A DNA stretch of 64,000 nucleotides, taken from positions 236,414-300,413 of the forward strand of contig CANIEU010000001.1 of assembly GCA_947466585.1 (NCBI GenBank), read 5' to 3'. Position numbers and translations under genes: made by a program. Numbering within the stretch: position 1 is the first letter of the stretch; every line of letters begins with the position of its first letter. Under the pieces are notes generated by a model. That model was given only the letters and a program-made list of their open reading frames with translations, did not search any database and was not told the origin of the DNA. Shown here piece after piece: positions 8,088 to 17,763 of the stretch. The stretch is from Fibrobacterota bacterium. GTDB taxonomy: Bacteria > Fibrobacterota > Fibrobacteria > UBA11236.

Positions 8088-9047
8088 ATGACTTCCGCAC
8101 CCGCGCATCATCCTCTCACGTGGCGCGACGCAGCGCTCGGCCGCACTATGGCCAGCTCCACCGCGATCGCCTTGGGCAACTTCGATGGCGTGCATCTCGG
8201 ACATCGCCGCATCCTCGAAGCGCTGCGCGCGCGCGCGCAGGCAGATGGGCTCGAACCAGTCGCGCTCACCTTTGAGCCACACCCGCGCCAGTTCCTCTTT
8301 CCCGATGCGCGCACTTCGCTGCTGACTTCGCCGCGCGAAAAAGCCGCGCTCTTGGCTGAGCTCGGCATCACCGTGGTCACGTTGACGTTCGATGCCGATC
8401 TCGCCGCACTCACGGCAGAAGAGTTCGCCAACGACGTGTTGATCGGACGCTTGCGCGGCGCGTGTTTCTTCCTCGGCTCCAACCACCGCTTCGGCAAAGG
8501 CGCCCGCGGCGATGCAACGCTGCTGCGTACGTTGCTTGGCGCGCACACCGAGGGATCAGAAGTCGTACTCGAAGTACCGCCGGCTTTCGAGAGCGGCGAG
8601 CTCGTCAGTTCCTCCGCCATTCGCCATCATCTCAAAAACGGGAACGTCGCCCGCGCCAACACACTTCTCGGCTGCCCGTACGCGTTGCGCGGCACGGTCG
8701 GCCCCGGCGACGGACGCGGCCGCCAACTTGGCTTCCCCACCGCCAACCTCCGCATCGAGGACGTCCGCAAAATCCTCCCCTTCGGCGTGTTCGGCGGGCA
8801 GGTCACCCTCGACGGGGTTCGACATTCTGCGGTCGCCAATATCGGCATGCGCCCTACCTTCAAGGAGGGAACCCCCGAGCCTTTGGTCGAAATCCACCTT
8901 CCGGACTGGTCGGGCGACCTTTACGGCCAACCCCTCGATTTCGAATTGCTGCAATTTTTACGCCCTGAACAGCATTTTGACGGCATCGAAAGCCTCAAAC
9001 GCCAGATAACCCTCGACGTGGAGACATGGAAGAAAGTCGCGATTTAG
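8088..9047 (+). CDS. ribF: Bifunctional riboflavin kinase/FAD synthetase RibF
   Basis: RibF phosphorylates riboflavin to FMN and adenylylates FMN to FAD. The 319 residues show an N-terminal nucleotidyltransferase domain with GNFDGVHLGH (near 30-40) and LGSNHRFGKGARGD. The C-terminal riboflavin kinase domain has GPGDGRGRQLGFPTANL and the VANIGMRPTF element. A TAAACT box 9 nt before the ATG could serve as a -10 for a leaderless start, but the gene also lies only 24 bases after truB, so co-transcription is equally possible. An alternative ATG at 8148 would shorten the N-terminus by 20 residues. Confidence 0.95.
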   Translation: MTSAPAHHPLTWRDAALGRTMASSTAIALGNFDGVHLGHRRILEALRARAQADGLEPVALTFEPHPRQFLFPDARTSLLTSPREKAALLAELGITVVTLTFDADLAALTAEEFANDVLIGRLRGACFFLGSNHRFGKGARGDATLLRTLLGAHTEGSEVVLEVPPAFESGELVSSSAIRHHLKNGNVARANTLLGCPYALRGTVGPGDGRGRQLGFPTANLRIEDVRKILPFGVFGGQVTLDGVRHSAVANIGMRPTFKEGTPEPLVEIHLPDWSGDLYGQPLDFELLQFLRPEQHFDGIESLKRQITLDVETWKKVAI

Positions 9048-9374
9048 GCGACTTTTCTGGTATTTTCAGGGTATTTTCGGGTGATTTCGATCGATTTTCG
9101 GTGTAAAACCAGCGATTTTCGGTTTTCAGTGGGAACCTACAAACGGCTGTGGGAGGCGTTCGTACTCCTACGCGTACTTCGTACTCGGCGTTTTTCGAAT
9201 AATTTCGAGTACGTGTAGGAGTACGAGGCACGAGTACGATGGGGATTCCTGACCGGACAGGGAACAGTCCCCAGAGACCTCGCCCCTATTTCCTCACTCC
9301 ATTGCCCGAAACGCGGTGAGATACTAAGTTTGTGACCCTCATTGAGTTAGACAAAAAACCGACGGAAAAGACCT
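9048..9374. other. Intergenic region between ribF and rpsO
   Basis: This 327-base gap has no credible gene. The ORF read on the minus strand (8995-9231) is made of repeats. The first 80 bases contain several spaced copies of an ATTTTCGG-type word. Inverted repeat E lies at 9160-9226 with an extra CGAGTACGA copy at 9231-9239. The last 100 bases before rpsO presumably carry its promoter, but no clean -35/-10 pair was found. Confidence 0.6.
9160..9226. repeat. Inverted repeat with tandem-word arms (locus E)
   Basis: 9160-9178 (TCGTACTCCTACGCGTACT) is complementary to 9208-9226 at 18 of 19 positions. The arms consist of CGTACTC/GAGTACG words, with another copy between the arms (TTCGTACTCGG) and one after (CGAGTACGA). 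The loop contains GCGTTTTTC before the right arm, the same T-rich signature seen in the other members of the set. Confidence 0.8.
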
Positions 9375-9647
9375 ATGCCGACACTGACTGCTGAAAAGAC
9401 CACCGAAATCGTCAAAGGTTTCGGCCAAAACGAGAAGGACACCGGAAACCCGCGCGTTCAGATCGCGTTGCTAACGCATCGCATCGCGGAGATCACGGAA
9501 CACCTCAAGGTTCACAAGATGGACAAGCACTCGCGCCGCGGGCTGACCACCATGGTCGCGCAGCGTCGTCGTTTGCTGAACTATCTGACCCGGACCGACA
9601 TTCAGGGCTACCGCGCCCTGATCAAACAGCTGGATCTGCGCCGCTAA
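9375..9647 (+). CDS. rpsO: 30S ribosomal protein S15
   Basis: S15 is a primary binder of the 16S rRNA central domain and contacts the large subunit. The 90 residues match the family, with [34 protein letters not shown] and [11 protein letters not shown] lies about 11 nt before the ATG. A strong terminator follows and separates it from pnp. The rpsO-pnp neighbourhood is widely conserved; in E. coli both genes are autoregulated through their leaders. Confidence 0.96.
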   Translation: MPTLTAEKTTEIVKGFGQNEKDTGNPRVQIALLTHRIAEITEHLKVHKMDKHSRRGLTTMVAQRRRLLNYLTRTDIQGYRALIKQLDLRR

Positions 9648-9662
9648 GGCGCAGTGCACGAG

Positions 9663-9693
9663 CCGCGCCCCCGCAAGGTTGGGCGCGGTTTTT
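9663..9693 (+). terminator. Rho-independent terminator after rpsO
   Basis: CCGCGCCC (9663-9670) pairs perfectly with GGGCGCGG (9681-9688) around a ten-base loop, followed directly by TTTTT. Confidence 0.85.
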
Positions 9694-9806
9694 GTTTTGT
9701 CCGCTCCCGCGCGCCGCTCTCCTCAGGGTTTCCGCGGGTTTCCAGCTTCCCCCGTACGGCACGCCGCCCGCAATGTCGCGGGTAGAAGGCGGCCTGGAGA
9801 TTCATC

Positions 9807-11906
<2,100 letters not shown>

Positions 11907-11938
11907 GCGCCCGCCGGGGGATTCTTCCCCAGTCTTCA

Positions 11939-11977
11939 GCCCCGCAAAATCCATCCGGACTTTGCGGGGCTTTTTTT
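11939..11977 (+). terminator. Rho-independent terminator after pnp
   Basis: GCCCCGCAAA (11939-11948) pairs perfectly with TTTGCGGGGC (11961-11970), a 10-bp stem, followed by TTTTTTT (11971-11977). Confidence 0.92.
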
Positions 11978-12006
11978 ATGCAACCTCGTTTGAAATCGGT
12001 AATCCA

Positions 12007-13317
12007 ATGCCCCTGAAAAAATCCCTGAACGCCCCGCAACGAACCCTCATCGAAAACGGCGTGTGGGTGGCGACGGAACATCTGCCTCATGTGCGTTCCG
12101 CCAGCCTCGGGGTCTATCTCGACACAGGCTCGCGCGACGAAGCTCCCGGTTCGGGCGGACTCGCCCATTTCTTCGAGCACATGGTTTTCAAGGGCACGCC
12201 GCGTCTCGGACCGCTCGATATCGTGCGCCGCTTCGAGGCCACCGGTGGTCAGGTCAATGCGTGGACCTCGCGCGAACAAACCTGTTTCTACGGCAAGGTG
12301 GTCGATACCGAAGCCGGCGGTGCTCTCGACGTGTTGCTCGACATGGTGTTCGCCGGCAAATTCGACGCCGATGACATCCGCAAAGAAAAAGACGTGGTGA
12401 TCGAGGAGATCCGCAGCGTCAACGATTCCCCCGACGAACTGGCGCACGAGCTCTTCGGTCGCGCCGCCTTCGGCACCCACACGCTCGGCCGCCCCATCGC
12501 GGGAACCGAAAAGTCGGTGCGCGGCCTCGACGCCGCCCTGTTGCGCGGTCACCGCGATAACGTGCATGCGCAGACTCCGGTCGCCGTGGTGGCCGTGGGC
12601 CGCGTCGATCACGCCGAAGTGGTGGCCCGTGTGCGGAAGTATTTCCGGTTGCGTGCCTCAACGAAATCCACACTGCAGAAAATGCCCTCGCGCACGCCCA
12701 TCATCCGCTCTTCGGCGGCGTTTCAGGCGCGTCATCTGCTGAAGACCCGCGACGTGCAACAAGCCACAGTGGTAGTCGGCGGCGTAGGTTGCGCCTGGAG
12801 CGAGCCCGACCGTTTTCCCCTGCTGCTGCTGCACTGCGCACTGGGTGACGGCATGAGCTCGCGCCTGTTCCAGAACCTGCGCGAAACGCACGGCCTGGTT
12901 TACAGCATCTACACCAGTCCGGAGTTTCTCGCGCGCGAAGGTTTGTTCAACGTGGGCTTCGCCACCGACCCCGCCCAGGTGGAAAAGGCAATCCGTGAAA
13001 CCGGCCGTGAACTCGCCCGGCTTCGCGACGAAGGCCTACCTGCAGCCGAACTCAAACGGGCCAAGGAAAACATCAAGGGCGGCATGCTACTCGGGATGGA
13101 ATCGACCGGATCGCGCATGTCGGCGCTCGCACGGCGCCTGCTGGTGAACCCATGGGACGAATCCCCCGAGCGCATCCTCGCTCGCATCGATGCCGTCACC
13201 CGTGCAGACATTCTGCGCTGCGCGCGGCAGTATCTCCGCCCCGAGGGGTGGGCCTCGGCTGCGGTGGCTCCCAAGGGCTTCAAAACCGATTTGGGCAAAC
13301 TCCTGGCAGGCTGTTGA
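12007..13317 (+). CDS. M16-family zinc metalloprotease (pitrilysin/processing-peptidase type)
   Basis: M16 proteases are zinc-dependent peptidases; this small bacterial class resembles mitochondrial processing peptidase. The inverted zinc motif HFFEH lies near residues 57-61, and the distal Glu is in VIEEIRSVNDSPDEL. The C-terminal inactive-fold half follows with the Gly-rich GLVYSIYTSPEF region. The length, 436 residues, is normal for single-chain forms. The ATG at 12007 (MPLKKSL) was chosen because the upstream in-frame codons overlap the pnp terminator. TAATCC sits 5 nt before it, and no Shine-Dalgarno is seen. No signal peptide is obvious, so it is probably cytoplasmic. Confidence 0.9.
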   Translation: MPLKKSLNAPQRTLIENGVWVATEHLPHVRSASLGVYLDTGSRDEAPGSGGLAHFFEHMVFKGTPRLGPLDIVRRFEATGGQVNAWTSREQTCFYGKVVDTEAGGALDVLLDMVFAGKFDADDIRKEKDVVIEEIRSVNDSPDELAHELFGRAAFGTHTLGRPIAGTEKSVRGLDAALLRGHRDNVHAQTPVAVVAVGRVDHAEVVARVRKYFRLRASTKSTLQKMPSRTPIIRSSAAFQARHLLKTRDVQQATVVVGGVGCAWSEPDRFPLLLLHCALGDGMSSRLFQNLRETHGLVYSIYTSPEFLAREGLFNVGFATDPAQVEKAIRETGRELARLRDEGLPAAELKRAKENIKGGMLLGMESTGSRMSALARRLLVNPWDESPERILARIDAVTRADILRCARQYLRPEGWASAAVAPKGFKTDLGKLLAGC

Positions 13318-13347
13318 GGCTCGGAGCGGTTTCGGAGTCGATTTAGG

Positions 13348-14405
13348 CTTGCATGGCCAAGCAAACCCGCCTTACCAAGCTCCCGAAAATATCCCGTGCA
13401 AGCTTTGCCCCCTGCACGTAGATTAGCATGCAAGCTGAAAACCTGCCGTAATATTCATTTTTACGATGGTTGGAATTCCCTTCCGATGAAGGAACCCCAT
13501 GGAACCCTCTCCGACCTTTGTTACCCCCGTTTCCGAACTGCGTGTCGACCTGATTGCCGAGGCCCGCAACCATGCAAGGCTTTATAACGCCAAGCATGCA
13601 TGGTCCCACCTGGATGATGAGGCCTTGTTAAAGGCGGCGGGTCTATTACGTCAGGATTCCGGCACGGGTGAATGGTCGGTAACCCCTGCAGGCACCTTGC
13701 TTTTCGGGCCAAATTCCGCAATTTCTGCCCTCTTTCCCAACCTTCGCACCCTGATCGTGCGTCGTGATCGCCCCGATGGCAAGCGCATCGAAATTCGGAC
13801 TCCGCTTAATGTGTTGGAAACCTTCAGCACCCTGATGAATGTGATTTCGGACAGTTTTCCGGCCTTGGGAACACCGGAGCCCAGGAACCATGCAAGTCCG
13901 GAAACCCGCGCATCCGGATCACTTAGTGGGCTCCGCGACCGAGCATTCGAATTGGTACTTGGCTTTTTAATCAAAAAAAGAGACTATTTCCATGCAACCC
14001 CGGCGACATTCAAGCTGGATGTAGAGCATTTTGCCGTCGAGTTTATGCCCACATCGGAAAATACCTCGGAACAATATGAAGTCTCCCTGATTGCCGACCT
14101 CACCTCGTTTTGGGATACCCTTTACCCGGAGGCTGCAGCAGGCCTAGAATCTGCCCAAGCCTCAACCACCATGCAAGCTTATTTCGGCGTGAAACCCGTA
14201 ATCTTGCATGGAAAAATGGTCAAATTCCTTGCATTAAGGCCACATGCCCTCTCCTTGATTTCTAGAGAACGCTTCGCTGAGAAGGCCGAGAAGCCCGTGA
14301 CTTCCGTGCAAGTCGCGCCACCCAAGCTTGCATGGAATGAAAAGGCTGCCGCGTCCCGGAATGAAACTGCGAAAATTGACTGGAATGCACCAAAACCCAT
14401 GCAAG
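13348..14405. repeat. Dense cluster of the octamer CATGCAAG
   Basis: CATGCAAG or its complement occurs exactly at 13348, 13427, 13571, 13889, 14170, 14203, 14327 and 14398, with near copies at 13396, 13594, 13991 and 14306. Two exact copies precede the gene and six lie inside it, in two codon phases and both orientations. About 0.03 would be expected by chance in this length. Elsewhere in the window I found only two exact copies by eye (about 24716 and 52061). Confidence 0.85.
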
Positions 14406-14605
14406 TTTCGCGTACCGCACGGATTCTGGATTTTTGCAGCACGCCGCGGAATCGGGAAGAGATTCAACAGCACCTGGGCATGAACAACCGCGATCACTTT
14501 CGCAGAGAAGTGCTGAATCCACTCATCGAAAAGGGACGGCTCAGGCAGACCATCCCCGATAAACCCAACAGCCCGAAGCAGCGATATGTAACGGTATCTG
14601 ATTGA
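13499..14605 (+). CDS. AlbA_2/RecG-like (divergent AAA-4) family protein lacking its N-terminal domain
   Basis: The 368 residues resemble the middle and C-terminal parts of the AlbA_2-containing putative transcriptional regulators often annotated RecG-like. HAWSHLDDEALLKAAGLLRQD and AGTLLFGPN match the region after the AlbA_2 domain. The C-terminus (NREEIQQHLGMNNRDHFRRE, then PDKPNSPKQRY) is the typical winged-helix end. The AlbA_2 domain itself is not visible, so this is a truncated or divergent member. AAGGAA lies about 6 nt before the ATG. Base composition is more AT-rich than the neighbours. Together with the CATGCAAG words this suggests transfer. Such genes often sit in variable or defence-related loci, but function here is unknown. 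Confidence 0.6.
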   Translation: MEPSPTFVTPVSELRVDLIAEARNHARLYNAKHAWSHLDDEALLKAAGLLRQDSGTGEWSVTPAGTLLFGPNSAISALFPNLRTLIVRRDRPDGKRIEIRTPLNVLETFSTLMNVISDSFPALGTPEPRNHASPETRASGSLSGLRDRAFELVLGFLIKKRDYFHATPATFKLDVEHFAVEFMPTSENTSEQYEVSLIADLTSFWDTLYPEAAAGLESAQASTTMQAYFGVKPVILHGKMVKFLALRPHALSLISRERFAEKAEKPVTSVQVAPPKLAWNEKAAASRNETAKIDWNAPKPMQVSRTARILDFCSTPRNREEIQQHLGMNNRDHFRREVLNPLIEKGRLRQTIPDKPNSPKQRYVTVSD

Positions 14606-14957
14606 ACCCATCCGATGGCCTTGTTAGAGTTTGACACAGAAAAGGGAGTAGGTCCCCCGACCGTAAGGTCAGGGGCCGGTACGCCGTCAGCACGATGCCC
14701 CATCAACCGGGGTGTCCGGTATACCGGGAACTTTCCGCCATCATTCGCCCCAAAGCGGAGTGGAACAGCGGAGAGGACGATCGAGACTTTTTGCGGCCAC
14801 GCGATTTCTGCGGCGCAAAAGGTTTCCATGGGTTCCCTGTTCCCTATGCTTCCTTTACATCATCGCAGTTTTCTCGTGGATTGCGCCCCACACCCGAATG
14901 CATGAACTTCGCTCCTACCGAGGCGAATCGATGCAGATTGATGAATAAGGAAACCCG
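14606..14957. other. Intergenic region between the AlbA_2-like gene and terC
   Basis: No convincing gene is present; the 96-residue plus-strand ORF (14615-14905) has no Shine-Dalgarno and no recognisable features. A hairpin, CCCC-C-GACC-GTAA-GGTC-A-GGGG at 14654-14675, could terminate the upstream gene. A 12-bp perfect palindrome CCGGTATACCGG lies at 14716-14727. The remainder has no structure I can name. Confidence 0.5.
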
Positions 14958-16004
14958 ATGACCGACCTTCCCGTGCTTTTTCCCTTCGCCGACTACTGGT
15001 GGTTCTACCTCTCGTTCACCGCCTTCGTGATCGGACTGCTCTCCCTCGACCTCGGCGTATTTCATCGCAAGGCGCACGCCGTGTCGTTCAAAGAGGCGAC
15101 CGCGTGGACCTGCGTGTGGGTCACGCTGGCGCTGATCTTCAACCTGCTGCTCTACCTCTATTCCTGGTGGCAATTCTCCGATAACTCGGTGCTGATGGCC
15201 ATCCCCGGATTCGACCCGAAAGCCGAAGCCTCGCGCATCGCGCTCGAGTTCCTCGCCGGCTACCTGGTGGAACAGTCTCTCTCCATCGACAACATCTTCG
15301 TGTTCGTGCTCGTGTTCTCGTATTTCCATGTAAAGCCCCAATATCAGCACCGCGTGTTGTTTTACGGCATCTTGGGCGCGTTGGTATTCCGCGGCATCTT
15401 CATCGCGATCGGCGCCGCGTTGATGCAATACAAGCTGGTGGTGATCCTCCTCGGCGGATTCCTCGTGTTTACCGGCTTCAAGATGATGTTCGGCGGCGAA
15501 CAGAAAATCGAGCCCGAAAAAAAACCCATCACGCGACTGTTCAAAAAGATCATGCCCGTGTCGCACGAGTTCGAGGGGCAGAAATTCTTCTCCCGCAAGG
15601 GGGGCGTCCTCCACGCCACACCCCTGTTCATCGTACTGCTGGTGCTCGAAGCCACCGACGTGGTGTTCGCCATCGACTCCGTGCCGGCCATCTTCGGCCT
15701 CACCAAGGAACCGTTGATCGTGTTCACCTCGAACATCTTCGCCATCCTCGGATTGCGGTCGCTGTACTTCCTGCTGGCGGGCGCAGTGGACAAATTCCAC
15801 TTCCTCAAATACGGTCTCGCCATCGTGCTCACCTTCGTCGGCCTCAAGATGACGGTGCTCTCGTGGCTGCTGCACGGGCACTTTCCCATTCTGTGGTCGC
15901 TCAGCATCATCGCCGGCACCATCGGCGGGTCGATCGTACTGTCTCTCGTCTTCCCGAAGAAGGAAGAACCCAACCATCTGCCGGGACCCGGGCAGGACCA
16001 CTAG
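14958..16004 (+). CDS. TerC-family integral membrane protein
   Basis: TerC proteins are polytopic membrane proteins linked to tellurite resistance and, more recently, to metal-ion (Mn/Ca) efflux that supports exported metalloenzymes. The 348 residues contain about nine hydrophobic segments. Family hallmarks include FNLLLYLY, EFLAGYLVEQSLSIDNIFVF with its conserved acidic residues in the membrane, and LEATDVVFAIDSVPAIFGLT. AAGGAAA lies about 6 nt before the ATG. The gene ends one base before the ATG of the lipase-like gene, so the two are probably co-transcribed. The substrate is not determinable from sequence. Confidence 0.9.
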   Translation: MTDLPVLFPFADYWWFYLSFTAFVIGLLSLDLGVFHRKAHAVSFKEATAWTCVWVTLALIFNLLLYLYSWWQFSDNSVLMAIPGFDPKAEASRIALEFLAGYLVEQSLSIDNIFVFVLVFSYFHVKPQYQHRVLFYGILGALVFRGIFIAIGAALMQYKLVVILLGGFLVFTGFKMMFGGEQKIEPEKKPITRLFKKIMPVSHEFEGQKFFSRKGGVLHATPLFIVLLVLEATDVVFAIDSVPAIFGLTKEPLIVFTSNIFAILGLRSLYFLLAGAVDKFHFLKYGLAIVLTFVGLKMTVLSWLLHGHFPILWSLSIIAGTIGGSIVLSLVFPKKEEPNHLPGPGQDH

Positions 16005-16005
16005 A

Positions 16006-16863
16006 ATGCCAAGCGCCGGAATCGTGAGATCGAGGCGCTTCGCAGTCTTCCCGCTGGCGGTACTCGTCGCGGGCGCCGCCCTGTGCGCGTCCGGGCCCGC
16101 ACCGCTTGGGCCTGGCGAACCCGTGGTGCTCGTGCATGGGCTCGGTCACGATGCCACCTTGATGAAACCATTGGCCGACGCGCTGCAGGCGGAAGGGTTC
16201 CGGACCTGCTCCATCGACTATCCCTCGCTTAAATATCGCATCGACACGCTGGCCGCGCTCTTCGTGCTCCCGGCAGTGCGTCGATGTTTTCCCAAGGACA
16301 CGATTCCGATCCACTTCGTCACGCACTCCATGGGCGGTCTCGTGGTACGCCGTCTCGAAAAGCTGAACGCGACGCAACACCTATTCAAATTCGGGCGCGT
16401 GGTGATGATCGCGCCGCCCAACAAAGGCTCGCAAGTGGTGGACCGCCTTGGCCTCTGGGAACCGTTTAGCCCCTGGGGCGGAGCCGCCGCCCGCGAGCTC
16501 GGAACACGGGGGGAAAAAACCATCGTACTCCGGCTCGGAACTCCCGCTTTCACATTCGGCATCATTGCGGGAACATTGTCGGTGGAGCCGTTTTTTTCGC
16601 GCATGCTGCCCGGCCCCGACGACGGCAAGGTTTCAGTGGAGAACACAAAGCTGGCGGGAATGAGCGACTTCGTCGAAATTCACGCTTCGCATACGCGCAT
16701 TCTCAGAAGGCCCGAGACGATGCAACAGACGGTGGCTTTTCTGAAGACGGGAAGGTTTCTGCACCCGCCCGAAAAAACGCAGAGTGAATTGGAATCGCCC
16801 GATTCCGCCGGTATGGTGCCTGCGCTGCTAGTCGTTCCGGGTCAAAACGAGCGCGCCCAGTAA
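16006..16863 (+). CDS. Alpha/beta-hydrolase, lipase-like
   Basis: The 285-residue protein has an N-terminal hydrophobic segment (about residues 12-28) consistent with export or anchoring. VVLVHGLGHDATLMKPLA, the oxyanion-hole strand, follows, then the nucleophile elbow THSMGGLVVRRLE and the VVMIAPPNKGSQVVDRL element typical of secreted lipase/acyltransferase-like hydrolases. The catalytic Ser is in HSMGG; the His is probably in the HASHTRIL stretch. It begins one base after the terC stop. Its last 36 bases overlap the 3' end of the convergent ctaA gene, so the two mRNAs are complementary there. The substrate is unknown. Confidence 0.82.
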   Translation: MPSAGIVRSRRFAVFPLAVLVAGAALCASGPAPLGPGEPVVLVHGLGHDATLMKPLADALQAEGFRTCSIDYPSLKYRIDTLAALFVLPAVRRCFPKDTIPIHFVTHSMGGLVVRRLEKLNATQHLFKFGRVVMIAPPNKGSQVVDRLGLWEPFSPWGGAAARELGTRGEKTIVLRLGTPAFTFGIIAGTLSVEPFFSRMLPGPDDGKVSVENTKLAGMSDFVEIHASHTRILRRPETMQQTVAFLKTGRFLHPPEKTQSELESPDSAGMVPALLVVPGQNERAQ

Positions 16864-17742
16864 CACGGTCGCCATCCAGACGCCATCGGCCAGCAGCAGG
16901 TGCGACAGCTGCATCCAAACCGGCGCAAGCAGCATCAGGTTCACGATACCCGCGAGAACTTGGGCCAGTACCAACGCGCCGAGCAGCGTCGCCCACACCC
17001 GCACCTTGGCGCGATCATCGGAAGAAAACGTGATGGAGAGGTAAAACAGCCAGGCCGCCGCGAGCGCCGCCGCGATCGGGTGCAGCACGCGCAGGCGGAC
17101 CAGGATGTTGGAAGCGGGATCGAAATCCATGCGCATCCCGCGCACGAGCGTATCCGCAGGAAACAGCGTGTTCCCGAGCGCGGCCACCGCGCCGGCCGAG
17201 CCCGCGATCACCAGAAGCAGGAGCGCGACGGCGAAGCGCCACGCCCACGGCCCCGCAAGCACGGGACGACGCGTTTCCATTCTCCAACCGAAGGCCACCG
17301 TCAGGGCCATCCAACCCAGCAGGATCATCGTATTCGCCAGATGCGCCGCCGCCCACCAGCCCCGTGCGAGCGAAGGGTTGTCGGCCACCATCTCGAAGAT
17401 CACGAGTCCCGCACCGAGAAGCGCCTCGATCACCAAAAAAATCGCCGACCACACCACCGTGGTGCGCGCGGGATGTTTTTTCGGAAACGCGCGGAAGGCG
17501 GAGACCACCCACAGCACCATGAGCATCAGCAGGATCCCGCTGGTAAAGCGGTGGGTGAACTCGATGATGGTTTCGAGCGTGGGCGAACGTGGCAGCACGT
17601 TGCCGTTGCATAGCGGCCAGTGATCACCACAACCCGCACCCGAACCCGTCGCGCGCACGAACGCACCCCAAAGAATCACAGCGAGCGTATAGAGCAACGT
17701 GGTGATCGACAGGATGCGGTGCGAGCGGAGGGATTTTAACAT
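16828..17742 (-). CDS. ctaA: Heme A synthase (COX15/CtaA family)
   Basis: CtaA converts heme O to heme A for aa3-type cytochrome oxidases, so it implies aerobic respiration. The 304 residues contain about eight transmembrane helices. Family motifs include GAFVRATGSGAGCGDHWPLCNG with a paired-Cys loop, EFTHRFTSGIL with a heme-ligand His, GWWAAAHLANTMILLGWM and LHPIAAALAAAWLF. No Shine-Dalgarno is clear; TATCGT lies 10 nt before the ATG. No cytochrome oxidase genes are adjacent in the window. The 3' end overlaps the lipase-like gene by 36 bases on the opposite strand. Confidence 0.93.
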   Translation of the reverse strand: MLKSLRSHRILSITTLLYTLAVILWGAFVRATGSGAGCGDHWPLCNGNVLPRSPTLETIIEFTHRFTSGILLMLMVLWVVSAFRAFPKKHPARTTVVWSAIFLVIEALLGAGLVIFEMVADNPSLARGWWAAAHLANTMILLGWMALTVAFGWRMETRRPVLAGPWAWRFAVALLLLVIAGSAGAVAALGNTLFPADTLVRGMRMDFDPASNILVRLRVLHPIAAALAAAWLFYLSITFSSDDRAKVRVWATLLGALVLAQVLAGIVNLMLLAPVWMQLSHLLLADGVWMATVLLGALVLTRND

Positions 17743-17763
17743 GCGTGCCTGACGATACGGTGA

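Noticed and set aside
8995-9231. 78-residue minus-strand ORF in the ribF-rpsO gap
   Set aside because: It is composed of the intergenic repeats (ATTTTCGG words and repeat E) and overlaps ribF.
14615-14905. 96-residue plus-strand ORF between the AlbA_2-like gene and terC
   Set aside because: No Shine-Dalgarno, a hairpin inside the frame and no recognisable sequence features.
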